Made by a program: the position numbers and the translations under genes. A stretch of DNA of 64,000 bases from the NCBI GenBank assembly GCA_026874595.1, contig CM049314.1, positions 31,011,729 to 31,075,728 of the forward strand. Direction: 5' to 3'. The notes beneath the pieces were generated by a model that saw only the letters and a program-made list of their open reading frames with translations, did no database searches and had not been told where the DNA came from. Of this stretch, positions 12,474-24,948 are shown in pieces. Numbering within the stretch: position 1 is the first letter of the stretch; every line of letters starts with the position of its first letter. The stretch comes from Sipunculus nudus. Lineage: Eukaryota > Annelida > Sipuncula > Golfingiida > Sipunculidae.

Positions 12474-12478
<5 letters not shown>

Positions 12479-12525
<47 letters not shown>
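12479..12525. repeat. (TA)n microsatellite
   Basis: Pure TA dinucleotides abutting the truncated 5' end of the LINE. Confidence 0.95.
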
Positions 12526-12527
<2 letters not shown>

Positions 12528-14655
12528 TTAATCGTACAAGTAAGTACATTATAATAAGAAATGTATCGAAATAAGAAATGAATGAAAATATACAGAAGGA
12601 AAAAAGAAATTTAGTCTATACTGATTACAAGGTCAGTGGAAAGTGATCATATAAGCGTTTACCTCATCGTAGATAAAATATGAGGTAAAAAGTCAATATT
12701 TTCATTAAATCAATTCTGAAAGAACATCTGTATTTATGGATTTTGTAATGTAGGATGAACGAGGTACGGTATTCTAGTAAAACCCCATTTGAAACAATCT
12801 TTTCTGGTCAAACTGGATACACCCTGTTAAAAATAACAACTTTTATTTTCTTTTAATTATATAACATGTCATATGCTTAAGCAAATCCTTAACATTCTTT
12901 AACCATCTTTTGAAGCCCAATCCGAGTCGGACATAGGAGCGTAAGATCGTCCGCGTATTGATTTTTTTTGTTAAACCTTGGATTGAGCGATGTTGGAACT
13001 AGGAGCATAGAATTCACAAACTGAGTGTAGAGGAAGAACTGTTCTTCATACTTTTATGAGGATATCTCCGCATATCTTCAGTCATCTGCTAGATTTGGTA
13101 AAAGCATACACCTAACGTAATGATACCAGATTTCCGCGGGACATTTCAACAAGCACAACAATTCTTTCCAGTATCTATGTTTATTTCGCTACAGGTTAAA
13201 ATTAGATGTTTAAACGCCTACAAGCTGAGTAAAATCGATTTTAATTTAGATCATACAAAATTTTATGATCTTCAAAGTTAACACCTATCAGAACAAATCT
13301 TGGCTTCCAAAATGTCAACATGTCATGTGACCTCATAGCAACAGTTCAAGTAATCTTAACAAAATCCGAAATTTTGATTGAGTACAATGTTTGCGGATCA
13401 TCAATGCAGAAACAGGGTACCTGGCCTGCAACAAGGACATGCTTTGATATCAGTTCCTATGCTAGTATCTTTAAAAGCCTTTCGGATCTTTAACTTGCTT
13501 TAAATTTAGTTTCCCAGGTAAATAATGGCATTATCACAACTGAATATATGTATTTTATTGAGAACATGACAAAAGGTTAACTTCCCTCAAAGTTAATGGT
13601 TAAGGAATTATAATGTTAGAACTTTCAATATTTGAGTAAAATCTATAATTCTTCCACAAGAGACACATACTCATGGGCGGCTTATGGTGGCATGACCTAA
13701 TTTTGGCGAGTTATTTTTGTATGTGAATTAAGCGTCCTCAGCTTTCCCATCGGCTTTTTCACCTCTGGCGTTATACTAATAATTTCGACCTGCGAACTGT
13801 CACACCCTCGTTTTAGTATGTTATCAAATCGACAGCCCCCATAAGCGTTTGTGTGTGTGTGCGTGGGGGGGGGGGGGGGGGATAAAACTGCTAGGATTCA
13901 TTAAGTCCAAGGGACTATGAAAGAAAGTTATCGGAGGACAGCATTAAAAGATAATCTACTTGCTGATAGGGTTTGATAGTCCAATATATTGTTATAACAG
14001 ATGGAGGACTCGCCGTATGACTTGTATCAGGATTCAACTAGTCAGTAGTCACAGCTAATGGGAAACGTGCCACCACACAATAGTACATCATAAGCGACCT
14101 GACTTGAACGCCGGCAAATAAAAAAAGATATACTTGTGGCTAGAAGAAGGCACTGCTAGATGAATTGGTCTGTTACATCTTTTTTTCGCTCTGGGCTTGG
14201 CTGCTTTCCGCTGTGTGGTATTCTGGGTTTTTGTTAGGGTTACTAGAAAATATACTTTTTCTTGGTGGTTGGAAATATTACTTTTGTTGATTCTTTTTTT
14301 AACATCATTGAACCCTATAATTTGTTAAAATAAAAGATATTGTAGCCCATTATAAATCATTAAACAAGAACGGACGGTGGGTTTCAAAATAAGCAGCTCA
14401 TACAGCGAGGCTGCGGAGTGGCACAGGCGTTTTTATGGAGTGCTGTGTCGGACAGTGTATAAGGATGGGTATGTTGTATGATCTTGTTTTAGCATTAAAG
14501 AGGTTATGGGAATATATATATATAATGTTTCCTGTCTGTGTTACACATTTCAAATATATCATAATGGAGTTTAATGTTTCAAAGAAAATGCCAAAATGAT
14601 TCTAGTATATGTTATTTCTGAAAAAAAGTGAAGATATGTTACATTTCATGGTTAA
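12526..14655. other. non-coding spacer before duplication copy B
   Basis: I see no coding region, RNA gene or defined repeat. It contains a GTGTGTGTGCGT run followed by a G-run (about 13866-13881) and AT-rich sequence. The join to copy B is near 14660, but homology could start further left because copy A is cut by the window edge. Confidence 0.6.
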
Positions 14656-15524
14656 CAAAGAAATTGAACCAAAGCTATTATTCATATGTTGAACAAATAA
14701 ATATTTTTTTCTCTGATTACTGTGGGTTCAGAAATTTCGTGGGCTTAAAATTTCGTGGTTTTGACCTGAAATACTATTGGTTGGGTTAAACATTTCGTGG
14801 ATTTATCGTTCCTTGTCAGGCATTGTATCAAAATTAATATGTAAACAGACCTGAAATTAAGCTAAAGATCAGTGTTTTCCTGATGTTGAAAAAAACACGA
14901 TGTCCCGGTAAAAGCGATAGGCTCAATGACACAAATGACAAATAAATCGGCTGACTTATCTGAAAATTTTTGGATTAAAAAGAAGTGTCTACTCTGACAT
15001 CAAAGACAGTCTGACCTGCTCTCCTCGGAATTTTATTGCCCAGTCGTATTGTCCCGGCGTTGATCGGCTATTGTACTCCGCTTCCCCGCTTATCTTGACA
15101 CCTAATTGAGCCCCGCCGGGCAAATTGCCCGGTCTGATGTGGTCTGCGCTCGTGAGAACAAATACTCCGATGAACTGACATACTGGTTGTGATTTTATGA
15201 ATTATTAGAATCAACAGAAGTCAGTATTCATATTCTGCGTATTCATTAATTAAAAGATGAAAACTTCTTGGTTTATCGTTCGTTTAGAAGGCACCCCCTA
15301 GTTTACTGACGAACCCGGGAACGAGGCTGAGCCCCAGCTCATAATACTGCTCATGCTCACATGACCGTGACTTATCACCAAGCCGGGGCATAATTAGATT
15401 AACTCTGCCGCATGGTTGTTTTGCCGCACGGTTATTTTATTTAAACATGACATTCTTTCAAACGGACAATTGAATAAGATTAGCAGGGCAAAAAAGACCT
15501 TTACCTACGACTTTTAGCGAGGTA

Positions 15525-15528
<4 letters not shown>

Positions 15529-15572
<44 letters not shown>
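15529..15572. repeat. (GA)n microsatellite, long allele in copy B
   Basis: Long GA tract. The orthologous site in copy A (about 808-822) has only a handful of units. Confidence 0.95.
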
Positions 15573-15577
<5 letters not shown>

Positions 15578-16016
15578 GGCAAGTCCAAATATACCGGTGT
15601 AGGTGCAGACGCACATTCACACAGTCACTTGTAAGTCCGACACTGATGAAATCTTGGTTTTTTTGCTCCCCCCGATGTAACTGAATATCTTTCCTCACAA
15701 TATAATTTTTAATTTAAATCCATTGGCAACATATCGTTTTATTTACGTTATGTTGATCATTACCGTTTACTAGCATGGACGATGAAAGCGGGCCAACGAT
15801 AACTCGATGCACAGGGTCGATGGACTTTTAATAAACCTAATGATCGCTGGGTTTTCAATTTCGTTTATGAAGGTTACCCACGAATTCAATGAAAAAAAAA
15901 ACCTTAGAACAATTCTGAATTCACATTATTTGGGGGGGGGGGGGGGGTAGTGATTACGCTGACCATCACCCCTTGCTTAAAAGTTGGGGATATAATCATA
16001 GCGCCCAATGGAAACG

Positions 16017-16385
16017 AATTCACTATGATGGAAACAGAGTACGAGAGATATACCACTATACCCGAATGTGAAGTCTGACCCAACAAAATAAAGTCGGCCG
16101 AAAATGTCGCACCTCTTGGCTCACTACGTTATTTCGCTCATCGCCAGATATAAGCGGCCGATTTTCTTTGACAGTGCCGGATTCATGGTGACTGCGATTT
16201 TTCACGCCGTCGTCGACAAAATCCTGTAGACCGGACTGTAATGAATCCCTGTCGGCACACTGTCGTCCTATCCAAATAATCGGCCGTCTAATCTTATAGT
16301 GAGCAAACCGGCTTAAGAAGAACATTTTTTTTTGTACCAAGGCGGGTGAGATATCGGACTTTTCTTGGAACTGGATGATCAAATC
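16017..16385 (+). repeat. TCGGCCGA-rich element fragment E1 (copy B)
   Basis: Starts AATTCACTATGATGGAAACAG, continues with AAGTCGGCCGAAAATGTCGC and GCGGCCGATTTTCTTTGACA. Partner of 1246-1640, with a short deletion in the middle. Confidence 0.6.
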
Positions 16386-16446
16386 GGGTAGTGAGGGTGC
16401 GGTTCATATTTTACGAAAAGATCTTTTGGACTCCTTCCAGTTTACA

Positions 16447-16795
16447 CTCTCTAAAACGCTACATAAACAATGGAAAAATGTTTTCTTTAATTTAAAAAAA
16501 ATATGAATATAAAGTTCTTGTATTGTACAGGCAAAAAAAGCCGTGACAGATGGTGAAACATAGATAAACTGATGGATAAATATATGACATTTACATATTT
16601 AATTCATATTATTCTAAAAACGATAAAACGCTACATAAACAATTGAAAAAGGTTTTCTTTAATTTAAACAAAATGAATATAAAGTTCTTTTATTGTACAG
16701 GCAAAAAAACCGTGACACATGGTGAAACAAAGATAAACAGATGGATTTATATATGACATTTACATATTTAATTCATATTATTCATGGCTTTCAGA
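16447..16795 (+). repeat. local tandem duplication present only in copy B
   Basis: The segment AAAACGCTACATAAACAAT through ATATGACATTTACATATT and TTCATATTATTC occurs twice, with a period of about 170 bases. Copy A has a single unit (1698-1862). Confidence 0.85.
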
Positions 16796-16857
16796 CAAAG
16801 ATCTTTCTCTTTTTATTTCGTCCATCCCCTGGCTAGTGATCCTGAAAAATGGACATT

Positions 16858-17265
16858 TATTCACCATGATGGATATAGAGTAGGGCAGATAAACTATTAC
16901 AGAACATGAACTCTGACCCAACAAAAATAAAAAAAAAAATCGGCCGACTTTGCCGCACCTGTTTGCTGACTACATGATTTCGCTAATTGCCCGATTAAAC
17001 CGACCGATTTTCTCTGAAGTCGGCGGATCACTTAAAGCCGATTGCTCACTAACCGATTTTATCAAGCAGCATTGTCGGGCGATTTTTTGGGCAAATTTTC
17101 TCAAAATCGGCTGGAAATCGACTCGGTATAGTAGGCCGATTATCGGCGTCATATTTACCGACGCTCGTCTTCCCACCTCTCGATTATCGGCGAAGGAGTC
17201 TGTTTCATTATGGAGATCTGATACTGAGCTTTCTAGGACAAAAAAAAAACTGAAAGGAAAGATTT
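16858..17265 (+). repeat. TCGGCCGA-rich element fragment E2 (copy B)
   Basis: Partner of 1943-2335, beginning ATTCACCATGATGGATATAG and containing AATCGGCCGACTTTGCCG. The 105-codon open frame at 16950-17267 is the diverged equivalent of the one in copy A and has no recognised domain. Confidence 0.55.
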
Positions 17266-18556
17266 GATCGCGTTGTGGCTTATCCAAAGAGATATACTGT
17301 GTTGGAAGAGTGACCTGTCGGTTAAACCTCAGCTTGAGAGAAAAAAGGAACTAGTGGATAAACAATACCCGCATATATCAGGGTCGTGTCCATGATTTAA
17401 GAAAAGAGGGGTCCAACCCAAGAACACTAATAAAAAAAAAAACTAAAGAAAGGTCCCAAGGTCCGGAAAATGTCCAAAAGGATTGGTCTCAAACCATTAA
17501 AACAACTGCGGCGGCTGATCTGCAGGCTTTGGTAAAACCGAACATCCATCATCAGGATACTACATTCAGAAGGGCTATTTCATCAGACACGAACTCTAAT
17601 ATTGAACATGACATTCTACTGGCATGTTTGTGTGATTTCGAGGATTTCCTGTTTCTAGAAATTCAAAGGAGTGACATGTATTCTTCTGTCCTTTATAAAC
17701 CAGCAAACCCTTTATTGCCCCTTTTCATTTGACTGCTACACACAACAAACGCCAACAGCAGGAGATATGTTGTGTGATTAGGTTTTAATTTTTATTAATA
17801 ATTCCCGTAGCAAGTGATGATCAGTTATATATGTGGCAAATCTCCGTTATATGTCAGATTAAATATATTAAAACGTGCTAAAGTACAGCATCGCAAAGAG
17901 TGCCGCTGACTCCGTGAAAAAAGTGTAATAGAGATCCGTTCACATGAACGCTTTTGCTTATTGGGTTACTTGTAAATTTAAGGTATTGCTGCGTGCACTG
18001 GACTGGATATTGCATCATGCAAAAGTTTTCGGCTATTCATTCATGTCTTCTCTCATTTCCTCTTACTTTGGGCTTATTTTTTTATTTATACACTTTCTTC
18101 TCTGGCACCTTTGCTTTCGCTGACTTTAAGGAGAACTTGTGATAGGTGAAAAAAAACTGATATAACAAAAAACTATCTTAAGTAAAGAAATTTATAATAA
18201 TTGTTAGATATTAAAACCAGATATACAGTTGATTATTGCCATCCATGAGTTGTAAATATAGAATTATTTTTCCCAGGAAAATCTTACATAAGCTTGAGTT
18301 ATTTTTTCCCTCAGCCCAGCAATAAATAGGCGTTTGTAAACATAAACCTGTTCGTTCAGTCTTATGTTTACAGAAATGTTCGCATATTGTAATTATATGA
18401 ATGGATACTCCTTTATAATTATTAACACATTGCAGATCGTCTTATAGGAATACCTGAAATTTGAATCTTTACCAAAATCAATCTTTAATTCTTCTTAAAA
18501 TACAGAAATATATCATTATACAATATATTCTAATAATGAATAATAGTTAAAAACGT

Positions 18557-19349
18557 ACAGAAGGGGAACTCTGACCATACAAAAATAAACAAAATTGGCG
18601 GACTTCGTCCCAAACATTGGCTCACTACACGATTACGCTAATCGCCAGACAAAAACGGCCGATTTTCTTTGACAGTGCCAGTCTCTGCGACGACGAATTT
18701 TTACGCCTTGGCCGACAAATCGCGTCGCTTGGGGTGTCATACTACACAACAATGTACCCCCGTCGGTACATAGTCGGCCGATCTTTTCAATCGGCCGATA
18801 AAATCGGTTAATGAGCCGCCGGCTTAAGTCTGCGTCACATACCCAACGGCCTTCGGCTGCATTTGTGGATCGCCAGAAAGTCGCCGAATTCCAAGCCCGC
18901 CAGGAAGTCGAGCGTATTTTACGCTTCAAATCTACCCTTTCACATATCCGACGGGGATCGGGCGTTGTCCATTGAACAATGGTGATCAAAAATTGCCATT
19001 GGAAAATCGCTGAATTAAGAACAGGTTTCATTGCCCTGCGATCGTCGGCCGACCCCTTAAAATCGCGGCGGAGCCCGCAGTGATCAGGCAAACACCGGCT
19101 GTATTCATGCCGGAAAGGTCCTGTTCAACTCGCAGAGAAGTCGGACGGGCTCCGTTTTTTATATGTGACGGCCCCCATAGCGACGCGATACATTATGTCG
19201 GCGTTGGCTCAAAAATCGGCGTCTGGCGCTGTCAAAGAAAAATCGGCCGATTTTATCGGGTGATTAGCGAAATCGTGTTGTGCGACGACACGTGCGACAA
19301 AGTCGGCTGATTTTTATTTATTTTGGTCGGGCCAGAGTGCACATTCTGT
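18557..19349. mobile_element. foldback or MITE-like element with long inverted repeats, E3 (copy B)
   Basis: Same structure as 3675-4462. The left end ACAGAAGGGGAACTCTGACC pairs with the right end, whose reverse complement starts ACAGAATGTGCACTCTGGCC, and the inverted homology again runs about 165 bases. A minus-strand open frame of 152 codons (19091-18633) parallels the 150-codon frame in copy A; the two proteins agree except for scattered changes and a frame difference near the C terminus. No known domain. Confidence 0.65.
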
Positions 19350-19652
19350 GATGGCTTTTCAGCCGTACTCTCTAACCATCATTGTAAATTCATGATCACT
19401 TTGCAAGGGGCGTTAATACAGGCTTTGAGGGTGTATATATCCCCCACTTTTCAACAGGGCGCATAGTCAATATAACCATGCATTTATAATTTGAATAATA
19501 CACTTTGGTTCCATATCTTAGTTAACATTAATATATTATGTATTTAAAAATGTGTTAAAATTTATATATACTGGAAACATGGTATCTCACTCTTTCAAAC
19601 CTTATACTCGATTGTAATATGTATTTGAAATATGTCACACAGACTATATACA

Positions 19653-19654
<2 letters not shown>

Positions 19655-19708
<54 letters not shown>
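19655..19708. repeat. (TA)n microsatellite, copy B
   Basis: Pure TA tract orthologous to 4773-4836. Confidence 0.95.
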
Positions 19709-19711
<3 letters not shown>

Positions 19712-20354
19712 CAGGTAAACTCAATTACATCCATGAAATAAAGCACACTTAACTCATTAAACCACCGGAAGAGACTTCCCATCATATGTAGCCATGTTTT
19801 ACTTAAATCCATTTTAAATATGTTTTAAATATATTTGACCTTATATAATTTAGAGTGTTGCCTGATATATAATTGATCATCCCATCCCTACGGTATAGCA
19901 TAATGAAACTTAAAACCTAATTGCACAAAGTAACTTCTCCTATTGACGTTTGTTGTAAGTAGCAGTCAAATGAGAAGGTCTGTTAAGATTAAGCTGATTT
20001 ACACAAAAAATATAATCTGCGCAATTTTTCGTACAGGAGTACACGGATGGAAAATTATCCTTATCACTCCTTGAAAGCACCGTGCAACTCCATGTTACCA
20101 CCGTGAACACCTGGGAGTCTCCGTGTAGCCGACGGGAGCTCAGTATTGAGACCTGCATTTTCCGGCTGCAGGTTTAAGCTTTTTTTTCTCCGATCATGAC
20201 GGTGCGCCAAGGATCACTACGGATGCAAGGTGGTGTTAACACGGCGATGCCCGGTCTTTACACAGCGACGCCTTAGATAAAAATAAATTTAACAAAATGA
20301 TATTTGCACATTTGTTTAGCTGCTGCCTCGCGTAATAAAATTGCATTGTTTAGC

Positions 20355-20440
20355 CCGGATGGTCATTATAAGTATCTTGTGTTGCCGTTCGGGTTAATCA
20401 CACCAGGCGCAGTATTCAACGGGATTGAAGATTATTAGCA
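20355..20440 (+). pseudogene. reverse transcriptase scrap (copy B)
   Basis: Encodes HYKYLVLPFGLITPGAVFN, the partner of the scrap at 5463-5555, and is soon interrupted by a TAG. The sequence that follows to 20737 includes a block missing from copy A. Confidence 0.45.
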
Positions 20441-20959
20441 AGGTCCAAATTTGGTAAACTTAATCCTCGCTGCTACGAGAGGGGTTCATCCCAATACCCT
20501 CTCTCAAGTGTTAGGTAGGTTACAAGACCAAAATCAGGTATTCAACGGGTCCCATTCGGTCATTAAGCTGCCAGTTACCTAGTGACTCGCAGCCATTTCA
20601 TCGGAGGTGGAATATGTGAATATAAATGAGTCTCGAGAACTGGTTTTATATAAACAAGGTTTGCAAAATCCAGAGATCGGACTAGAAAGGTGACCACATC
20701 CAAAAGTCTTAAAGCTGCACGTTTCACATAACCAGATGCGTTGTGGCTGTTTGTTACACACCCCCAGTACAGCCGCGCCATTTGCAGTGGCCAGTGCCAT
20801 CAGTACCCCTAGGCGGGGTCCAATGGTCCAGTGCCTCCAATCAGGGACCAGTGCCAACGTGTCACCAGTCAGGATCAAGATGCTAGTCTTGGAGCCATTA
20901 TAACGATTTTTTCGTATAACTTAACGTGAATAAATATTTTTTACATAGATTATAAAACT

Positions 20960-21172
20960 AGTTATAATAACTAATACGAGGCACTCTCCATGGCTCGGAT
21001 GTTGGCCCTCGGTAGTCTGTAAGGGTGGAGGAAACCGGAGGACATGGAGAAAACCACCGACCTTGGACGGGCCTTCACAAGCCAGTCTCTTAACCACGCC
21101 GGGAATCGAACTGGGGTCGCCAGCGGAGAAGGCCGAGCGTTTTACCACTCAGCTGTCCAGGCTTACTTGGGT
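20960..21172 (-). mobile_element. tRNA-derived SINE (copy B)
   Basis: Partner of 5830-6032. On the minus strand the A-box region CAGCTGAGTGG is intact. The B box reads AGTTCGATTCC (21112-21122), one base away from the copy A version. It sits in the same place within the duplication, so insertion preceded the duplication. Confidence 0.7.
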
Positions 21173-22499
21173 ATCAGTAGAATCAATGGATATATTGTGG
21201 ATAGTGCAAGAATACGTCAACCCATTTGAAAATGGATTAACAGTTAGAGAATAAAAGTATTGGTAATACGGATATTTGTTGAAGCCTTGACCTGGGATAT
21301 AACTACTTAATTCAGCATTTCGTGGTAAATATTTATCAAATTTTAAACGATTTGGTTTGCATGTTGAACTTAGTCGTAGAGCCATAACGATATATGTGAA
21401 GACCGAGCTTTATATCCGCCAATGATAATGAAGTGTTACCATGAACTATCGAAAACTCAATGCCCTTCCAGAAGCTTTATGTCTGCAATGACCCTCTTTC
21501 CATTCAACTAAATAAAAATATAAGGGCACATTAACTAATGTGTGTAGAATAATATTAATCAGGTCTACAGATCCTTTTTAGGAAGAATATATTTGCTTCC
21601 TTGGCTTTGATAAATTTGTTGGCTTTCCAGAAAACAATGGATCGTTTCACGATGCATAAGAGTTGTGTTGTAATGGTCTGTTTATGTCTCTGAGGTGCAG
21701 CTTTCATATTATATTAGAGTTTCATACATATCCGTTGGATTTCTCTTATGCATGTTACTCATTATTTTATAGCAATGTTAGTGTCATATTTGTACCAATA
21801 GCTTCTGATTCAGCTGGTCGCGGAAATTAAATGCTTTGTTTCAAGATCTTAAAGATTTGATTTATTGTGATAAGTGAAATGAATGTAAGATTGATAACGT
21901 GGTTCTCAGTTTTAAAGTCTTGTTCCAGTCAGTGTCATAACCTGCCTGCTCTTTAACAGTTATATAAACTTAAAAGTTGTTACTAAAAAAAAAGACAGCA
22001 TGCATGATTGCAAAACCGGAATGCTATTTGATTTAGAAATATATAACACAACACCCATGTGTGATAATGTTTAAGCGCGACTTTTATACTATATGCATAT
22101 TATCTGCCTATAGACTGGGCTGGGCATCCGCGATTATCATCTGAATCGAGAGGTCACTGTCACAATATAGACATAAGAAAGAGGGAAAAAAGAGAGAGTC
22201 AGAGAGAGAGAGAATGACATATGAAAATATAAGCTTAACACGGTTTCTTTATTTGCACGTCCAGTCTTTATAATGTTTTCTAAGGTTACTTGCAATTTGG
22301 GTCCCAGGGCAAAATTTATTTTCAGTTTTTTGGGGGGACATTTTAGTTGATAAAACTGCAGGGAATTATTGTATCACCTACCCAATTTGTTTTACTCTTT
22401 TTTGAAGCATAAGCTTTTCTGTAAAACAATTCAAGAACCATTGGGAACATTAAAGTGTCATCATGTTTCTGCTTATGTCTGTCACAATATAAAATCAAA

Positions 22500-23715
22500 A
22501 TTATATATGTAAATAATTGAAAAAGAATGATCCTGTGACCTTGACCTTTAAACTCGCGATGTCGAAATCAATGTGCTTCTTCCCCTATTTTCATGTAATC
22601 CAAAAGTGAGAGAAGAAAGATTTTAAATGAAATGTTTACAATTCCTCCATAATCGTTACTTAATGATGTGTGCTGTGATCTTCACCTGTGACTCAGGATA
22701 ATGGTTACATTAATGGTGGGCCGTTAATAAATTATGTTTAAAATATATATGTCAAATCAACCTGGGATTATCACCCGACTTGGGATTATCACTATGACTT
22801 TGATTTTTGATGTCATGACCCCGAAAATTTTAGGGTTTAAATCCCAAAGCTGATTAAAAGTGGGGTTATCATCCGGAAAGAATAATTGTAAACAGATAAT
22901 ACCTATGACATTGACCTTTGAGATTGTGATCTTTCCTCTAATGGCAGGATAGCCATAATTGCAAAATTGAAGGTCTAGAATGCAATGTTTGGCTTCAAAT
23001 GATATCGAGTTTTGACCTGATGACTCTTTTATAGGTTTCCTACTTTAGTGGTGAGCAATTCATGAGTCAAGTTTAAAACCATTATGTTGATTCAAAGTGT
23101 AATTATCATCCAGAAACAAATTTGTATTTCCTGTGACCTTGACCTTTTACATTTTTATCCCAAAAACAAAACAGTTTTCTTCTCCTATTGGAATCTAAGC
23201 TACCGATTATTTCGAAGATTGATTGCTTGGGATGAAAAGATTGGCTTAAAATGCATCCACAATATTAAAAAGGTGGGATGTTTAACCTTGACCTCGGACC
23301 TCATGACCCAACAATAAAATCATACTTGTTTTAGTAGTGGGCCATATATAGGTCTTATATAGCTTAAAATCCATGTGCCAATTCAGACTGGAGTCGTCTT
23401 TTAATACCAAATCGGTGGACACATAGCCACAGTGACCTCTATCTTGTGACCCAAATATAAAACGGTTAATCCCCTATTGCCACTCGAGGTTTATGTGCAA
23501 CATCGATAGTTTGGAATGAAAGGTTTGGTTTAAAATGCACCTAGAATGTTTTAAATAAAAGTTGGTAATGTAACCTTGAACCCTGACCTAATAACCCCAA
23601 AATATGTAAGTCAAATTTGAAATCCATATGCCGATCAAAAAGGAATTTTGTCCGGAAACAAATTTGCGGACAGACAGATGGACTGACAGGTTGATAAATA
23701 TAAGGACACCCGCTA
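22500..23715. repeat. degenerate TGACCTTGACC repeat module (copy B)
   Basis: Same module as 7840-8800 but longer. It keeps pieces such as TATGACTTTGATTTTTGATG and ATGACATTGACCTTTGAGAT (about 22775-22990) that are reduced in copy A. Ends in GGACAGACAGATGGACTGAC. Confidence 0.75.
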
Positions 23716-23860
23716 TATCAAGCTAGGCATTTAAATGATTTCTAGGCGTCCACGTGTCATCAGTTAGTCAATTTAAGATAAAGCATTTCAAATTCTTCCA
23801 GTTTACGTAACCCTGGTGAATCACACTATTTGTGCAGAGGAACCTACGTGCGAATATTAT

Positions 23861-24534
23861 GCATTATTATTTCACATGAAAACACATATCTTCAAAAAAG
23901 TGTACCAAACGTTCACCATTACGATAAGGCTAGCGTTTTACATGTAAAATGGCCAGATTCATACGTGTTACGTAAATGTCATTTTATGTAAGCTAACTTC
24001 ATTAATGTTTAAACTCTAAGAGAAATATGCATACTCATAAATAGGAAAAGTTGATTCATTAGAGCTAAAAATGCCGTATCATTTATTTTAACAAAACAAA
24101 GTCCGTATTTTAATTCACAAAGTTATTCATTCTAAACCTGAAATAACATTTTATTCAATTTTTTAGTAACTGATAGTAAATTTTAAAAGATATTTATTTT
24201 CTCAGCGAATTGCGCTTATACAGTAACATGTTAAATTAAAACACAGAAGGTTTTCAGATATTTTTATTTTATGTAAACCCACTATACGATAGAATCCAGT
24301 AATAAGATGCTAAACACAGAAAATGTTTAATATTTATATTATTTTAATGAATGACAACACAAGAAAAATATTCAGTTTTAACATGCCATAAGAAAGAGCA
24401 CAGGACACTGTTAGAAATAATGAACTTTGGAGTTATTATGTTGATTTTTAAGTGAAAGTGAATAGATTACTTCTAATACATGGTATATTTTATATATCAA
24501 AATTAAATACAAGGAAAATGTTAAATAAATGTTA
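23861..24534. other. AT-rich unique spacer
   Basis: No open frame, RNA gene or recognisable repeat seen. Confidence 0.6.
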
Positions 24535-24775
24535 TTCATATATCGGACGGGGATCGGGCGGTGTCCCTTAAAGAAGGGAGATAAAAAATCGTCCGGCAGC
24601 CGACAGTAAACAAAGGCAGTCGGTCTAAGGCAGCCCGGCATAATGGTAGGAGCCGTCCGAGTTGCGGTCGATGGTCATTTGGTCTGTCGATGTCCGCCAG
24701 TCGACACTCGGGCGGGTTCCGCGCGAGTTCCTGCCTGACGTCCAACGACCGCGCCTCGAGTATATACATGCATTG
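24535..24775. repeat. GC-rich fragment related to element E3
   Basis: The first 65 bases (ATCGGACGGGGATCGGGCGG onward, then GATAAAAAATCG) match the interior of E3 at about 4064-4115. The rest is GC-rich with short CGG/CCG palindromes and does not match E3 by eye. Probably an additional, truncated relative outside the duplication. Confidence 0.5.
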
Positions 24776-24948
24776 TAAAAAGTTTGTCACACCATATTTA
24801 TTAGGTCTGACAGACTGAAGAACACTTCACAGCTACAAAGTAATAGTGGCTAGCTAAGGTGGCACCAAAGAAGACCAAGGGAGCAAAAAACCCGTTTATT
24901 TGAAGAAGGTGGCACGAGAGCCCGAGTCTGCTTCATCGAGCGCGCTCA

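Larger units (their letters stand above)
9133..12478 (-). mobile_element. 5'-truncated APE-type non-LTR retrotransposon (LINE)
   Basis: Read on the minus strand it contains, in order, an endonuclease C-terminal part, a reverse transcriptase with YRGISLL, LDFSKAFDSV and LFADDIV motifs, the typical YKYLGI and YGSELWG downstream blocks, and an AT-rich 3' untranslated region. That region ends in GGGCCTTAGGCCTTG, an AATAAA (near 9153) and a TTTC-type tail. The 5' side stops at the (TA)n tract at 12479, so the N-terminal part is missing. Stops and frameshifts throughout show it is dead. Layout and the post-RT motif resemble I/Nimb or L2/CR1-type elements, but I cannot fix the clade by eye. It lies in the spacer between the two duplication copies and is absent from both. 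Confidence 0.85.
14660..23860. repeat. segmental duplication, copy B
   Basis: Direct-orientation partner of 1-8950 with the same element order. The offset to copy A grows from about 14660 at the left to about 14900 at the right. The net growth includes a B-only tandem duplication near 16450-16795, a 240-base block at 20492-20737 absent from copy A, and extra TGACCTTGACC module sequence near 22775-22990. B lacks the 390-base tandem unit of A and a short piece matching A 2452-2503. The stretches between listed elements hold no recognisable gene. Confidence 0.9.

Noticed and set aside
1-23860. The two 9-kb direct copies as LTRs of a giant element
   Set aside because: They are far too long, contain nested elements, and the spacer holds an unrelated minus-strand LINE.
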